From: Symbiodinium sp. CCMP2592
Taxonomy: Eukaryota; Sar; Dinophyceae; Suessiales; Symbiodiniaceae
NCBI GenBank assembly: GCA_905221615.1
Contig: CAJNDT010002002.1
Coordinates: 682,001-746,000, forward strand
Direction: 5' to 3'
DNA length: 64,000 nucleotides
The position numbers were made by a program, and so were the translations under genes. The notes under the pieces are model-generated. The model did not search any database. It was not told the DNA's origin and saw only the letters and a list, made by a program, of their open reading frames with translations. Below are positions 52,481 to 62,228 of the stretch, one piece after another. Position 1 is the first letter of the stretch; every line of letters starts with the position of its first letter.

Positions 52481-52581
52481 GTGCTGATGGACAAAATCCT
52501 GCATTACCCATTATAAGGAATATACCATAGTTCCTATAGCTTAGAGTCCTTAGGGTCATGCAGGATTTTGTCCATCAACAG
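52481..52581 (-). mobile_element. Family A hairpin element, GGACAAAA variant (A11)
   Basis: Flanked by TT on both sides (52479-52480 and 52582-52583), showing that the 2-bp target need not be TA. Confidence 0.87.
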
Positions 52582-52623
52582 TTAGTCTTAGTATTATTGT
52601 TGTTTTTTGTGTTATGATTGTTA

Positions 52624-52722
52624 CTAGGCCCTTATTCCCTTTTTTGAGGCTTAGGTTCCCTTATGAACCCCTTTAAACCAAAAAGGGCACCCTTTTTATT
52701 CCTAGGTTACTCTTAGGTCTAG
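52624..52722 (+). mobile_element. Family L hairpin element, left arm shortened (L6)
   Basis: CTAGG followed directly by CCCTTATTCCC; right arm complete. GTTA on both sides (52620-52623 and 52723-52726). Confidence 0.87.
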
Positions 52723-52881
52723 GTTACTAGTATCCTTCCAGGGCTCCTTATTCTGATTGCCCTGCTGGAACCGGCAAGCTCCAAATGCAGCCACGGAGCC
52801 CCAGTGCCGGAACCCGAAACACCTGAACCGGTTTAGGGCCAGTTGAGGGTTTCGGGTTTTTAGGGTTTAGGGTTTAGGGTT

Positions 52882-52988
52882 CCCAGAGAGCCCAATACCC
52901 CTTAATTCAGAAATATGCCTTAAACTACTGGGGGCTTAATATTATGATTTAAGGTAGGTCCTTAACTAAGGGTATTGGGCTCTCTGGG
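52882..52988 (-). mobile_element. Family K hairpin element (K7)
   Basis: Arms CCCAGAGAGCCCAATACCCC and complement; follows three TTTAGGG units (52859-52880). Confidence 0.87.
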
Positions 52989-53205
52989 TTTTCTCGAAAC
53001 GACTAAACAACAAGAGCTACCTGGTTTAGTGTAGAGAGTTTAGGAACCCAGGAACGAAACTTATACAGCTCAGCCACTAAAACAGCTGCAAGTCTGGATC
53101 CCGAGTCAATATGCCGACCATGCAGCCTTAGAAGCCCAGCTGCTGTTTGAAGTAATCTTCATCTATACCTCGGCCTTCATGGAGCCGTTATAGAAGCTCT
53201 ATAAC

Positions 53206-53325
53206 CCTCTATCCTAAACCCTATAAACCTCCCAAACCCCAAACCCTAAACCCCCTAAATCCTCAACCCTCAATCCTAATAAGCCCTAAGCCCGAAACCC
53301 TAAGCCCTAAACCCTAAAAGCCCTG
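53206..53325 (-). repeat. Decayed CCCTAAA block
   Basis: C-rich telomere-like words over about 120 bases. Confidence 0.8.
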
Positions 53326-53523
53326 AGAGATTTGGCAGTTCGGGCTTCTAGGGCAGCGCATCTCTGTGAATCAGACTTCCGGGTCGTCAGATCTCAGAGG
53401 CCGAGATGTTTCGTAGGGGCTCATGGGGTTTTAAAGTTCTGCAGCCCGGCGGTTGAGGGTTTGGGGTTTACCTTTAACCCCGAATGACCTACCTTTTCAA
53501 GGACTCATCTAAAGAAATCATAT

Positions 53524-53594
53524 GGGTGGTTGTCAAAATTAGGGTCCCTGTTGTATAGGGATTCAAAAAGGAGCCATAATTTTGACAACCACCC
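53524..53594. mobile_element. Family C element with central deletion (C6)
   Basis: 71 bp; arms intact, ATAT on both sides (53520-53523 and 53595-53598). Confidence 0.87.
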
Positions 53595-53645
53595 ATATAA
53601 CTCCACAGGTTAGGCGCCTTTAGATCCCTTGAGATACTCGACCTG

Positions 53646-53712
53646 TGGGTAGTCGTCAAAATTATGATCCCTTTAGGTGCCGCATTATAATCAGGACCCA
53701 AAATTGGGACCG
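53646..53712 (+). mobile_element. Family C element truncated at a telomere array
   Basis: Left arm and centre present (GGGTAGTCGTCAAAATTATG..GGTGCCGCATTATAATCAGG); at GGGACC the right arm is replaced by CCCTAAA repeats. Confidence 0.8.
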
Positions 53713-53713
53713 T

Positions 53714-53813
53714 AACCCTAAACCCTAAACCCTAAACCCTACCTGAACCCTAAACCCTAGACCCTACCTTAACCCTAAACCCTAAACCCTACCTTAACCC
53801 TAAACCCTAAACC
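53714..53813 (-). repeat. CCCTAAA array with CCCTACCTTAA higher-order unit
   Basis: Perfect CCCTAAA groups separated by CCCTACCT(G/T)AA, three to four times. Confidence 0.92.
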
Positions 53814-53854
53814 GTTTAGGGAACCGGGTGGTGCAGTCTAGAGTCCCTATTAAA

Positions 53855-53965
53855 CTAGGACCCAGAGTAGGCCCTTATTCCATTTTTTGAGGCTTAGGTT
53901 CCCTTATACACCCCTTTAAACCAAAAAGGGCACCCTTTTTATTCCTAGGTTACTCTTAGGTCTAG
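53855..53965 (+). mobile_element. Family L hairpin element (L7)
   Basis: Complete; left flank TAAA, right flank TAAT (3 of 4 matching). Confidence 0.87.
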
Positions 53966-54144
53966 TAATTAATGAAGGCTACATAGAGGCATAGGGTAGG
54001 TATGTAAGGATCCCAGGATTAAGGGCTCGCACTAGGGGCCCATGGTTTCAGCCTTAGACTGAAGGAACCTAATTCTGCCTAGAACCTTCGTAGCGCGTTT
54101 TATTGCATGACCTGTTTTATGGAGGATCCGTTAATAAGAAACTA

Positions 54145-54256
54145 CTTAAAGGATCATGGGATTTAGAGACTGGGGCTTTTATTAGGGCAGTGATACTTAT
54201 AGCTACTTATAACCCGTACTTATACTCTTACTTACTAAGTTCCCTGATCCTCCAGG
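54145..54256. mobile_element. Family E hairpin element (E10)
   Basis: TA-flanked; arms CTTAAAGGATCATGGGATTT and AAGTTCCCTGATCCTCCAGG. Confidence 0.83.
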
Positions 54257-54547
54257 TAAAGTAACCGCAACAGGTGCTGCATTCAAGGGCCCACTATAGG
54301 GGCCTAAATAGACAGCCCTGTTAAGGAGGCCTGTAAAAGAAGCCTTAAAGGAACCCTTCACCATAAGGGTTTAGGAGTTTAGGAGGGGCTTTGGGAAGCA
54401 ACGGACCGAGATCTGTGCTTCTCGAACGACCGAAAACGCTCCGAGTCGTTGTGTCCAACTGCGGCCCCTCCCGGTGATCTGCTGTAGGGGTTAGTTCAAA
54501 GGGACCTGGAAGGGATCTATAGGGGTTCCATTAAACGGATATATACA

Positions 54548-54651
54548 GTAGAAGCCGGAAAGTTGGAATATGATTATCCTAAACCCTTTATGGTAAATTA
54601 TAGGGTATCCTACCCTGAAACCATATATCCCACTTTCTGGAGTTCCCTTCA
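54548..54651 (+). mobile_element. Family I hairpin element (I5)
   Basis: Arms GTAGAAGCCGGAAAGTTGG and CACTTTCTGGAGTTCCC; contains CCTAAACCCTTTATGG. Confidence 0.83.
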
Positions 54652-54834
54652 AGGGATCTACAAAAATTTAAGGTTTAGAGTTTCGGGTCAAGGGTGCAGG
54701 GTTCAGGTTTCGAGGCAAGGGTTTACCTGGACCCTGGTAAACGTACCCTTTTAGGGCTCCTTGCTGTGAATTCCTTATATAGGTCTATCTGTTGTTAAGG
54801 TAGGGTCGAGGGTCTAAGATTCAGGGTTTAGGCT

Positions 54835-54890
54835 TCATGGTTTAGGATTTAGGGCTTAGGCTTCAGGGTTTAGGGTTTAAGGTTTCGGGA
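54835..54890 (+). repeat. Decayed TTTAGGG patch
   Basis: G-rich words with GGCTTCAGGG/GGCTTCATGG variants. Confidence 0.7.
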
Positions 54891-54995
54891 TGAGGCTTGG
54901 GCCCAAAGGCTTTAATTCAGGGTTTACTTAGACCCCCCCAACTACCCTTTATTGTAACTCCTAATTACCGCTTAGCGAGAAGTATTGGAGCCCTT

Positions 54996-55160
54996 TAACG
55001 TAAAAGCCAGAAAGTTGGAATATGATTCTCCTCACCCTTCTATGGTAAATTATAGGGTATCCTACCCTGAAACCATATTCCAAACCCTAAACCCTAAACC
55101 CTAAACCCTTAACCCTATCCTACCCTGAAACCATATTCCAACTTTCTGGAGCCCTTTAAA
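54996..55160 (+). mobile_element. Family I element split by telomere repeats (I6)
   Basis: The 25 bases at 55058-55082 recur exactly at 55116-55140, separated by 33 bases of CCCTAAA repeats (55083-55115). The left arm and the right arm (CCAACTTTCTGG) otherwise match other I copies. Confidence 0.93.
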
Positions 55161-55189
55161 GGGTACTTGGGGGCCCCTGGTAGGCTTGT

Positions 55190-55303
55190 CGGGTCCTTAA
55201 GGACGAAATGAACCCTAAAAGGGTTTACGGTTCATATACCATATAGGGATTCATAGTATATGAGTATAGGGCCCCTACTTTTAGGGGTCATTTGGTCCTT
55301 CAG
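55190..55303. mobile_element. Single-copy hairpin element
   Basis: Arms GGGTCCTTAAGGACGAAATG and CATTTGGTCCTTCAGGG, continuing with AACCCTAAAAGG / CTTTTAGGGG. Confidence 0.75.
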
Positions 55304-55362
55304 GGTTTGTCCGACGCTATTTCTGAGAAGCCTGGGGGGTCGAGGCTCTTTCTGTTCTTTAC

Positions 55363-55490
55363 GGTTTAGGTTTTAGGGTTTAGGGCTTAGGGTTTAGGGG
55401 TTTAGGGGTTTAGGGTTTAGGGGTTTAGTGTCTAGGGGTTTAGGGGTTTAGGGGTTTAGGGTTTAGGGGTTTAGGGTTTAGGGTTTAGGC
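55363..55490 (+). repeat. Interstitial telomere array, TTTAGGG/TTTAGGGG
   Basis: About 16 units of mixed 7/8-mers, like the array at 4094. Confidence 0.93.
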
Positions 55491-55551
55491 TTGTTTGAGG
55501 TGGTGGTGGATGCCTCTCGAAGTGCGTCTTGCTTGGTTCATTCAGCTTCTT

Positions 55552-55661
55552 CCCAGAGACTCCAATAACCCTTAATTAAGGAATATTTCTTTAATTAAAG
55601 TAGGGATCCCTAATATGATTTAAGGTATATTCCTTAGTTAAGGCATATTGGAGTCCCTGGG
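55552..55661 (+). mobile_element. Family K hairpin element (K8)
   Basis: Arms CCCAGAGACTCCAATAACCC and complement; centre GGATCCCTAATATGATTTAAGG. Confidence 0.88.
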
Positions 55662-55939
55662 TTTGGCTCTCTGAGAGCGTCAGAAACTACAGTACCTTGC
55701 TGGGGGAGGTCCTGGTAAACAGAAAGTTTCAATACCCTAAACCCGAAAGCCCTAAACCCTAAACCGATACTAGGGTCCAGTCTTGTTTAGAACTCCGGAC
55801 TTGACGGTTGCTGTTGGGCCCGGAAGCTACAAATTGAGGTTCCTTCCACAGGGTCCTTTTAACGGTTCCGGAAAGAATCAGTAAGAGTTTTGCTTTGGCT
55901 AGGACTTTCAGTCACGACCACCATCAACCCATATGCGAG

Positions 55940-56068
55940 CATATGTATCTATACATCAACATTTATGTGTATACGCACACATACAGACAGACATACACAC
56001 ATGCATGCATACATACATACATACATACAGTTACATACATATATACATATATACATGTATACATATAT
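55940..56068. repeat. (CATA/CACA)n microsatellite
   Basis: Tetranucleotide tract; overlapping Tyr/His/Ile/Thr-rich frames are by-products. Confidence 0.92.
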
Positions 56069-56309
56069 GGTGCTTCCAAGGCCCTAGTTTATAAGACGAG
56101 GTGGTAGGCGTGGTACGCATAGACACGTGGATTCAGGTTGTTGGTTGTCATCTGGTTAAACGGGAGAAGGTCGCAGCGAATTAAGGGATAGCCAGGTGTG
56201 CACTGTAGAAGCGCATCCAGGGGCTGCAATGCTCCGTTCCCGACCAGCAGGCACTTCAGCTTCAGCTAGAATCCAGGACAATCCAGCACTATACGCTGTG
56301 ATCGCAGTA

Positions 56310-56540
56310 AGCCCGAAACCCTAAACCCTAAACCCCACACTCTAATTCTCCCAAACCCCAAACTCTAACGCCCTAATGTTTAAACCCTAAACCCTAGACC
56401 GAACCCTTTCTAGGGAATCCTTATTCCTGTTTTGGGGGGCTTATTATCAAGGCTTCTAGAAAAGATTGACTGAACCTAAATCCTAAACCTCGACCTAAAA
56501 TCCTAAACCTAGACAAAACCCTAAACCCTAAGCCCAAAAT
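56310..56540 (-). repeat. Decayed CCCTAAA patches
   Basis: C-rich words at 56318-56402 and 56475-56545, with a W-like fragment (CCTTATTCCTGTTTTGGGGG) between. Confidence 0.7.
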
Positions 56541-56677
56541 CCCAACCTGTCTACCTCTGAGCTTTGCCTGTTCGACGGACCTGGCTTCCGAGTCGCTGCT
56601 TTACCTCTGACGTCAGAAGACCCAGGGGCTCACGTCCATTCCCGGACCACCGATCGGTTTAGGTTTTGGGGATACTA

Positions 56678-56778
56678 CTGTTGATGGACAAAATCCTGCA
56701 TGACCGTAAGGACCCGAAACTACGGGAATTATGGTATATTCCTTAAAGTGGGTCATGCAGGATTTTGTCCATCAGCAA
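56678..56778 (+). mobile_element. Family A hairpin element, GGACAAAA variant (A12)
   Basis: TA on the left, TG on the right. Confidence 0.87.
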
Positions 56779-56798
56779 TGTGGACATGGATCTACTAG

Positions 56799-56890
56799 TG
56801 GTTTAGGGTTTAGGGTATCAACTATCGGTTTAGGGTTTAGGGTATCTACTATGGGTTTAGGGTATCTACTATGGGTTTAGGGTTTAGGGG
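56799..56890 (+). repeat. Minisatellite of TTTAGGG plus TATCTACTAT
   Basis: GGTTTAGGGTATCTACTATG units with one or two heptamers each, four copies. Confidence 0.9.
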
Positions 56891-56908
56891 TACTATAGAG
56901 GTCGGAAT

Positions 56909-57018
56909 CTTAGTATATTAGTAGCTGGGTAGGTAACCGCTCGCCTTTCAGGCTGTATATAACCTTACCATACATGAGGAGGGTAACCTTTCTTGGGCGA
57001 GGGTACTCAGCCCCTAAG
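56909..57018 (+). mobile_element. Family O hairpin element with 13-bp flanking repeat (O6)
   Basis: Arms CTTAGTATATTAGTAGCTGG..GGTAACC and GGTACTCAGCCCCTAAG. TAGAGGTCGGAAT occurs at 56896-56908 and 57019-57031, exactly at both borders. Confidence 0.85.
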
Positions 57019-57099
57019 TAGAGGTCGGAATAAAGGACCGAAAACGTTAGCCGTTTTGTGCTGCTATTTTGGTTTAGGGTCTATTACTTGGGGCTTTAT

Positions 57100-57598
57100 A
57101 TGAGTTGTAGGGATAATTTCGACATGTAGTCCCAATATGCTGGTACTGTCACTGAGCGGATAGATTTTCAAACGACAAAGGCTCCGATATTATTCGAGTA
57201 CCAGCGGCTAAAGAATATTCATTCATGCAAACCACCGACTAATACAACCCTCCCTGTACCTAAATTTTAATGAGGATTGTTGAGGGCATCTCAGAAATCA
57301 TGTTAAATCAGTACCGCAACGGAGGCCTGCTTAGGCAAAGACCTACATTGAACTTTGTCAAGCCCCATATGATCCCCTCAGGGCATCATCGCAATAGGCA
57401 TGAAAAGCCCGTACTGTACCTTCCGAAATCGATAAAGAGAATACTTTAAGTAATATTTCGGATCCTCATATGACTCAAGGAATCCCTGAAGTAAGGAATG
57501 TAACTCAACTCATACCAAGGACCCGAGTATGATTTAAAGTGCACGCCTCAGTTAAGCGATGTTGGAAGGTCTGGGGGTTCAGGGTATAGGGTTTCTTA
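57100..57598. other. No gene; degraded family K remnant
   Basis: Unique sequence; GGATCCTCATATGACTCAAGG and GATTTAAAGTGCACGCC around 57440-57580 look like a decayed K element. Confidence 0.45.
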
Positions 57599-57722
57599 GG
57601 GGTCAAAAAGGCACATAGCATTTTATAGGGATATCCCTACCTTGATGGGCTTCATTATAAAAGCGGGCTTATATGGGAGATCCCCTATCCCAATTTTTGC
57701 TGATGTGCTATTTTTGGGCCTT
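57599..57722 (+). mobile_element. Family P hairpin element (P2)
   Basis: Arms AAAAAGGCACATAGCATTTT and GATGTGCTATTTTTGGGCC; interior GGGATATCCCTACC and GGAGATCCCCTATCC. Confidence 0.8.
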
Positions 57723-57764
57723 AGTTTAGGCCCACAATAACCAATGAAACGCACAGCGAGACCT

Positions 57765-57947
57765 TCAGAAGAGAAACACGACGAACAGGTCCGGCGGGAC
57801 CCCCCGTAAGTGGTCGGCCCAGTAGTCAGCCACTGCACAAATCAGTGTGCCAGAAGGGTTCGCATCTGCATGCAGCTTTCTCCATACAAACGGGTTCTCA
57901 AAGGGTTCCGAGAGGAGTCTAAACTGGATGGGTGTTGGTGTTGGCGG
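57765..57947 (-). CDS. Very weak exon candidate, unknown product
   Basis: Minus-strand frame of about 61 codons with protein-like composition (e.g. PFVWRKLHADANPSGTLICA). Stops lie immediately at both sides and no splice signal is clear. No family recognised. Confidence 0.15.
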   Translation of the reverse strand, partial: PPTPTPIQFRLLSEPFENPFVWRKLHADANPSGTLICAVADYWADHLRGVPPDLFVVFLF

Positions 57948-58078
57948 CACTTAGGCTAGCACCAGCAGGCATTTTGATCTACAGGAATTCAATTCGGGTC
58001 GGGTTTCGGGTCAAGGGTTCGCATCTGCATGAGTTATCATTCAGTTTTCGCAAGGATGAATAATGGGGTGGTACACTT

Positions 58079-58186
58079 TAAGGCTCTTGGAGACTTTGTT
58101 ACTTTGTTCCTTTTTTGGTTCCGGTCTTCTTCTATAGGGGTCTCCGAAAAAGTAGTTTTTTGCTTACCTTCCAAGGGGAGTAGAGT
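58079..58186 (+). repeat. Family X repeat, copy 2
   Basis: Near-identical to 49592-49698, same orientation, 8.5 kb apart. Flanking sequence outside the repeat differs. Confidence 0.85.
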
Positions 58187-58244
58187 ACAGGGGTTGAATA
58201 CAGAGTACGATCGCTATGAGGGTCTCCTGGCTCGGTTAACAGGG

Positions 58245-58368
58245 TCAAAGGGGAAAAGGAGGGACCCCCTTCATGGGGACCCCCTAGGCTATAATGGGCT
58301 AGATCATGGGTATATAATGGCTATATGAAGAGGGGTCCCCACTAAGGGTCCCTCCTTTTCCCCTTGGA
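58245..58368 (+). mobile_element. Family Q hairpin element (Q4)
   Basis: Arms near perfect; 5-bp duplication CAGGG (58240-58244 and 58369-58373). Confidence 0.92.
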
Positions 58369-58369
58369 C

Positions 58370-58985
58370 AGGGTCTTGTATCTCATTTTGGGTTCGGGGT
58401 CGCGGGTCAAGGTCGTAGGGTTAGCCCATACGAACTGCAAAACATAGTTAGAAGAGGAAATGCGCCGTTCATTAGGGAGTCAGCAAATTCCTTCATTTCC
58501 AGCTGCATGCAGTGGGTACTAGGAGTGGTTTGAGAGAGTAGCTTCCTTAAGTATACACCGTGGTGCAGATGCAGATGCAGAGCCCGACATGTCGTACTCC
58601 GTAGACTCGGGCTGCAAATTAGGAGCCATATTCCAGTTCTGAAGCCTTGGCAAACACCCTAGAGCCCTAAACCCAACTTTTTGCAATCTCCCCAACTCCC
58701 TTACTCAGTAAGGCTTACTGGTCCTTAAACCCCTAGCCATAGCCAGACAGCTAAGAACGCCTTCAGAATGACTCCTGAATCTTGAGCCCCAAGCCATCTT
58801 CCGAATCCCTTACGGTTGTCAGTTGACCGTGCTGCAGTTTACCAGGACACTAACCTGCACTTCCATGGCGAAGTCAGCAGACTATGCCCGAGAACCCTAC
58901 TGTAACTATTGCGGCCCCCGCGTTACTATTCGTGACTTTGATTCAACCAATCGGTAGCACCATGCATTGCATTCCTCAACAGTAT
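58370..58985. other. No recognisable gene
   Basis: Unique sequence; nothing supported. Confidence 0.5.
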
Positions 58986-59116
58986 GACACGGAACCCTCA
59001 AGGGAACCCTGAAACGGACCTCTTAAAGGAGCCCTTGAAGGATCTTAAGCCGATAAGCAGAATCAGTCTTTTTAGGGGAACCCTCAAACGAATGCTTGGA
59101 GGATCCCATGAATAAA

Positions 59117-59932
59117 ACCTTCAAGCATCCATGAAGGAACCGTAACCCCGAACTCCCTAAACCCCTAACTGCTGAAGCCCAAACCTTCAAGCATCCATAA
59201 AGGAACCCTAAACCCTGAACCCCTAACCGGCCCTAACCCTAGACCTTCAAGGATCCATTAAGGAACCCTAAACCCCTAGACCCTAGACCTTCAAGGATCC
59301 ATTAAGGAAGCCTACACCCCTAGACCCTAGACCTTCAAGGATCCATTAAGGAACCCTAAACCCCTAGACCCTAGACCTTCCAGGATCCATTAAGGAACCC
59401 TAAACCCCTAGACCCTAGACCTTCAAGGATCCATTAAGGAACCCTAAACCCCTAGACCCTAGACCTTCAAGGATCCATTAAGGAACCCTAAACCCCTAGA
59501 CCCTAGACCTTCCAGGATCCATTAAGGAACCCTAAACCCCTAGACCCTAGACCTTCAAGGATCCATTAAGGAACCCTAAACCCCTAGACCCTAGACCTTC
59601 AAGGATCCATTAAGGAACCCAAAACCCCTAGACCCTAGACCTTCAAGGACCCATTAAGGAACCCAAAACCCCTAGACCCTAGACCTTCCAGGATCCATTA
59701 AGGAACCCTAAACCCCTAGACCCTAGACCTTCAAGGATCCATTAAGGAACCCAAAACCCCTAGACCCTAGACCTTCAAGGATCCATTAAGGAACCCAAAA
59801 CCCCTAGACCCTAGACCTTCAAGGACCCATTAAGGAACCCAAAACCCCTAGACCCTAGACCTTCAAGGACCCATTAAGGAACCCAAAACCCCTAGACCCT
59901 AGACCTTCAAGGATCCATTAAGGAAGCCTACA
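59117..59932. repeat. Minisatellite, 44-bp unit, about 16 regular copies
   Basis: Units start ACCTTCAAGGATCCATTAAG, every 44 bases from 59243 to 59903, preceded by two longer diverged units (59117, 59183). The second half of the unit is telomere-like (CCCTAAACCCCTAGACCC). Variants (CCAGG for CAAGG, GGACCC for GGATCC, CCCAAAA for CCCTAAA) are shared by subsets of units. Confidence 0.97.
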
Positions 59933-60026
59933 CCGATCAAGCAGACTCCTGAACGGAGCCGGGGGCTTCAGTCGGCCAATTTCGACGCCGCAAAGCTTGG
60001 AGAGCTTGGAGGGGCTCCGGCGGAAT

Positions 60027-60083
60027 TAGGGGTTTAGGGTTTAGGGGTTTAGGGGTTTAGGGTTTAGGGTTTAGGGTTTAGGG
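60027..60083 (+). repeat. Interstitial telomere array, TTTAGGG/TTTAGGGG
   Basis: Seven to eight near-perfect units, opposite in strand to the C-rich minisatellite before it. Confidence 0.92.
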
Positions 60084-60099
60084 CTGGGGATTAGGGATT

Positions 60100-60209
60100 C
60101 TAGGCGTTCTTCTGGTTGGCTGTTAGGACTTTAACTTTTCGGGGTTTCTATATGGACTGTGGTAACGAGGCTAAAAGTTTAATTTGTGGGAGGGGTTCAG
60201 AAGTCAGCC
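60100..60209 (+). mobile_element. Family S repeat (S3)
   Basis: Starts CTAGGCGTTCTTCTGGTTGG and ends AGTCAGCCA, flanked by GGGATT on both sides (60094-60099 and 60210-60215), a probable 6-bp duplication. Confidence 0.8.
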
Positions 60210-60224
60210 AGGGATTTGTGTTAA

Positions 60225-60440
60225 ACCCTGCGTGTAGGGTTTAGGATTGGGCGGTTTTGGGGTTTAGTGTCTAGGGTTTAAGGCTTATAGGCTTTTAGGG
60301 ATTAGGGATTTGTGTGGCTTTTGCGCAGGATAAAGGGGTTTTCGGGTTTAGGGTCTCGGGTTTATAGGGCTTAGGGTTTTAGGGTTAAGGTTTAGGGGGT
60401 TTAGGGCTTAGGCTTCACGGGGCTCAGGGGTTCGGTGTAC
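60225..60440 (+). repeat. Decayed TTTAGGG block
   Basis: Imperfect G-rich telomere-like words. Confidence 0.75.
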
Positions 60441-60510
60441 TTGATTAAGGTGTGTTTAGGGTTCTGGAATGACTGGCGCCGATTTTGAGGGACATGGTTG
60501 CTTCAGAGAA

Positions 60511-60725
60511 CAAGGATGCCCAGTCCTGTTGCTGATATAAATCCAGCATTGCCTTAAGCACCCTAAACTATGGGAATTATGGTATATTCCTTATTTTGGG
60601 TCATGCAGGGTTTATATCATCAACCGTAGTACCCTTATTCCCTTTGTGTAGTCCTAGGTTCCTTATACAGTTACCCAATACCAAAAAGGGAGGCCTTTTT
60701 TTCCCTAGGTTCCTGGGCATCCTAG
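60511..60725 (+). mobile_element. Family D element interrupted by A13 (D7)
   Basis: Left arm CAAGGATGCCCAG (60511-60533) and the rest from 60627 on join as in other D copies. AGAA on both sides (60507-60510 and 60726-60729). Confidence 0.92.
60536..60626 (+). mobile_element. Family A hairpin element nested in D7 (A13)
   Basis: Left flank TC (decayed TA), right flank TA; excision restores CCCAGTAGTACCC of family D. About 10 bases shorter than other A copies. Confidence 0.9.
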
Positions 60726-60731
60726 AGAATA

Positions 60732-60795
60732 ACTCATATAGGGGCCTTCGTAACGAGAATAGGGTTTGGGGGCCCGAAAAAACCATAATTATAAC
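60732..60795 (-). mobile_element. Family W fragment, reverse orientation
   Basis: TATAGGGGCCTTCGTAACGA, GAATAGGGTTTGGGGGCCC and AAAAAACCATAA read as the complement of family W. Confidence 0.6.
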
Positions 60796-60799
60796 AAGC

Positions 60800-61160
60800 A
60801 GCGCCCAAAATTCAAGCAGTATTGGTAATTACTTATCCCAGATATGCTGGGTGATAGTTAGGAATGATTTTTGAAAGCAGCCCAGAGGACTTTTTCAAAA
60901 GAGTCCTCTATTTTGGCCAACGATTTCCGCACCTGTTAACTTTATTGGATGATTTGCTCTATAGTTATGACCTTATGATAAGAAACTGTAACGAAAAGGT
61001 ACTCTGTTTCAGGGGCTAGGTCTGCGTAGTAGGCTGGACATGAGAGTCGTGCGAGAATGAGCCACCCGATTCTAGGGGGTCTGTGGGCTTTGGGACTTAG
61101 CGTTTCAGAGCTATACAAGGCTTTTAAGGGACCAGGGTTTGCTGTAGCAGTGTCTTTAGT
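60800..61160. other. No recognisable gene
   Basis: Unique sequence with a small hairpin (AGAGGACT / AGTCCTCT at 60887-60912). Confidence 0.5.
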
Positions 61161-61268
61161 CATAGGGACCCTTAGGGGGGTAGCGGGAGGGGAGGAGTAC
61201 GGGGCCTTATTGCCTAGAACAAGGACCTAACCCTAAACCCCTCCCCCCTACCCCCTAAGGGTCCCTGT
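61161..61268. mobile_element. Single-copy G-rich hairpin element
   Basis: Arms ATAGGGACCCTTAGGGGGGT and complement continue as GCGGGAGGGG / CCCCTCCCCCC. Contains CCCTAAACCCC near the centre. The arm has at least four G-runs, so quadruplex formation is possible. Confidence 0.82.
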
Positions 61269-61680
61269 GATTTAGTGCCTTCGGCCCCGGCGGGCTGTGG
61301 CACTAAACAGTGGGATCCTTCTTGTAAGTTTGAACATGGCCCAGAATGTAGGGACCCCGAACACATGCCTTAGACCCTAATGCCTAAACCCTAAACCAGA
61401 GAACACTTGAAACGCCCTGTGCTGCCGGAGAGCCCTTTGCCGGGAGAGTGCAGCCTCTCGCCGTGCCCCGAATGTACCTTAGTATAATACGGGCTGGCCA
61501 TAGAAAAGCAGGATCCTACGACGTAGATAGATAGATTGATATGTGAGGTGTAAACAAGTACCTTAAAACTGAACCCCACTAGATACAGGGTGTACACAAC
61601 GGTCCTTGTTTTGTTGAAATGCCTTTGCTGGATCTTGAAGTTATCTATGTTAGAATGTTGGTGCAGGGTCTCAGGACCTT
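61269..61680. other. No recognisable gene
   Basis: Unique sequence. A 106-codon minus-strand frame begins inside the A element at 61681-61781 and has no motif. Confidence 0.45.
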
Positions 61681-61781
61681 CGGTTGATGATATAAATCCT
61701 GCATGAGCCATAACAAGGAATATACCATAGTTCTGATAGTTTAGGGTCCTTAAGGCAATGCTGGATCTATATAATCAACAG
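61681..61781 (-). mobile_element. Family A hairpin element (A14)
   Basis: TT on both sides (61679-61680 and 61782-61783); right arm slightly degraded. Confidence 0.87.
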
Positions 61782-61783
61782 TT

Positions 61784-62172
61784 CGGATTCGGTCTTTAAG
61801 GTTTGGGGAAAGTGTTTTGGTTCTCAAACCCCCAGAACCCGGAGCCTTTGAGCCTGATCCCTGTTTTGCTCATTACCTAAATAGGTCTCTCCATCTGAGA
61901 ACCCTACGATGATGACAGTGTTGTTCTTTTCTTGGGAGCGTGTGGACTCGGCATTAGGCTTCGGGATTTATTCCGCAGTTTTGTGTTTAACGGCTTCTTG
62001 CGTTTTACAGGCCTTCAAGAGTTTATAATTTATCGCGCCATAGCGAAGCCTCGGCGAAGCTGTAATACCCCAAACCCCGAAACCCGGCATTTAACTGGCT
62101 CTGAAAACACAGGACCCAGATATAGACCTGAACGAGCTGCACCTTTACACAAGGACTGCCGACCCCAAGGAA
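61784..62172. other. No convincing gene
   Basis: Unique sequence. An 88-codon plus-strand frame (61932-62198) has plausible composition in its first half but no motif. Confidence 0.4.
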
Positions 62173-62228
62173 CCCCAAGGGTCAAAAGGATCCAATAATT
62201 AGGTACTCGGTTTTAGGATAGTAGGTAT

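Noticed and set aside
59117..59932. Possible CRISPR array
   Set aside because: Direct repeats are contiguous 44-bp units without variable spacers, in eukaryotic-type DNA.
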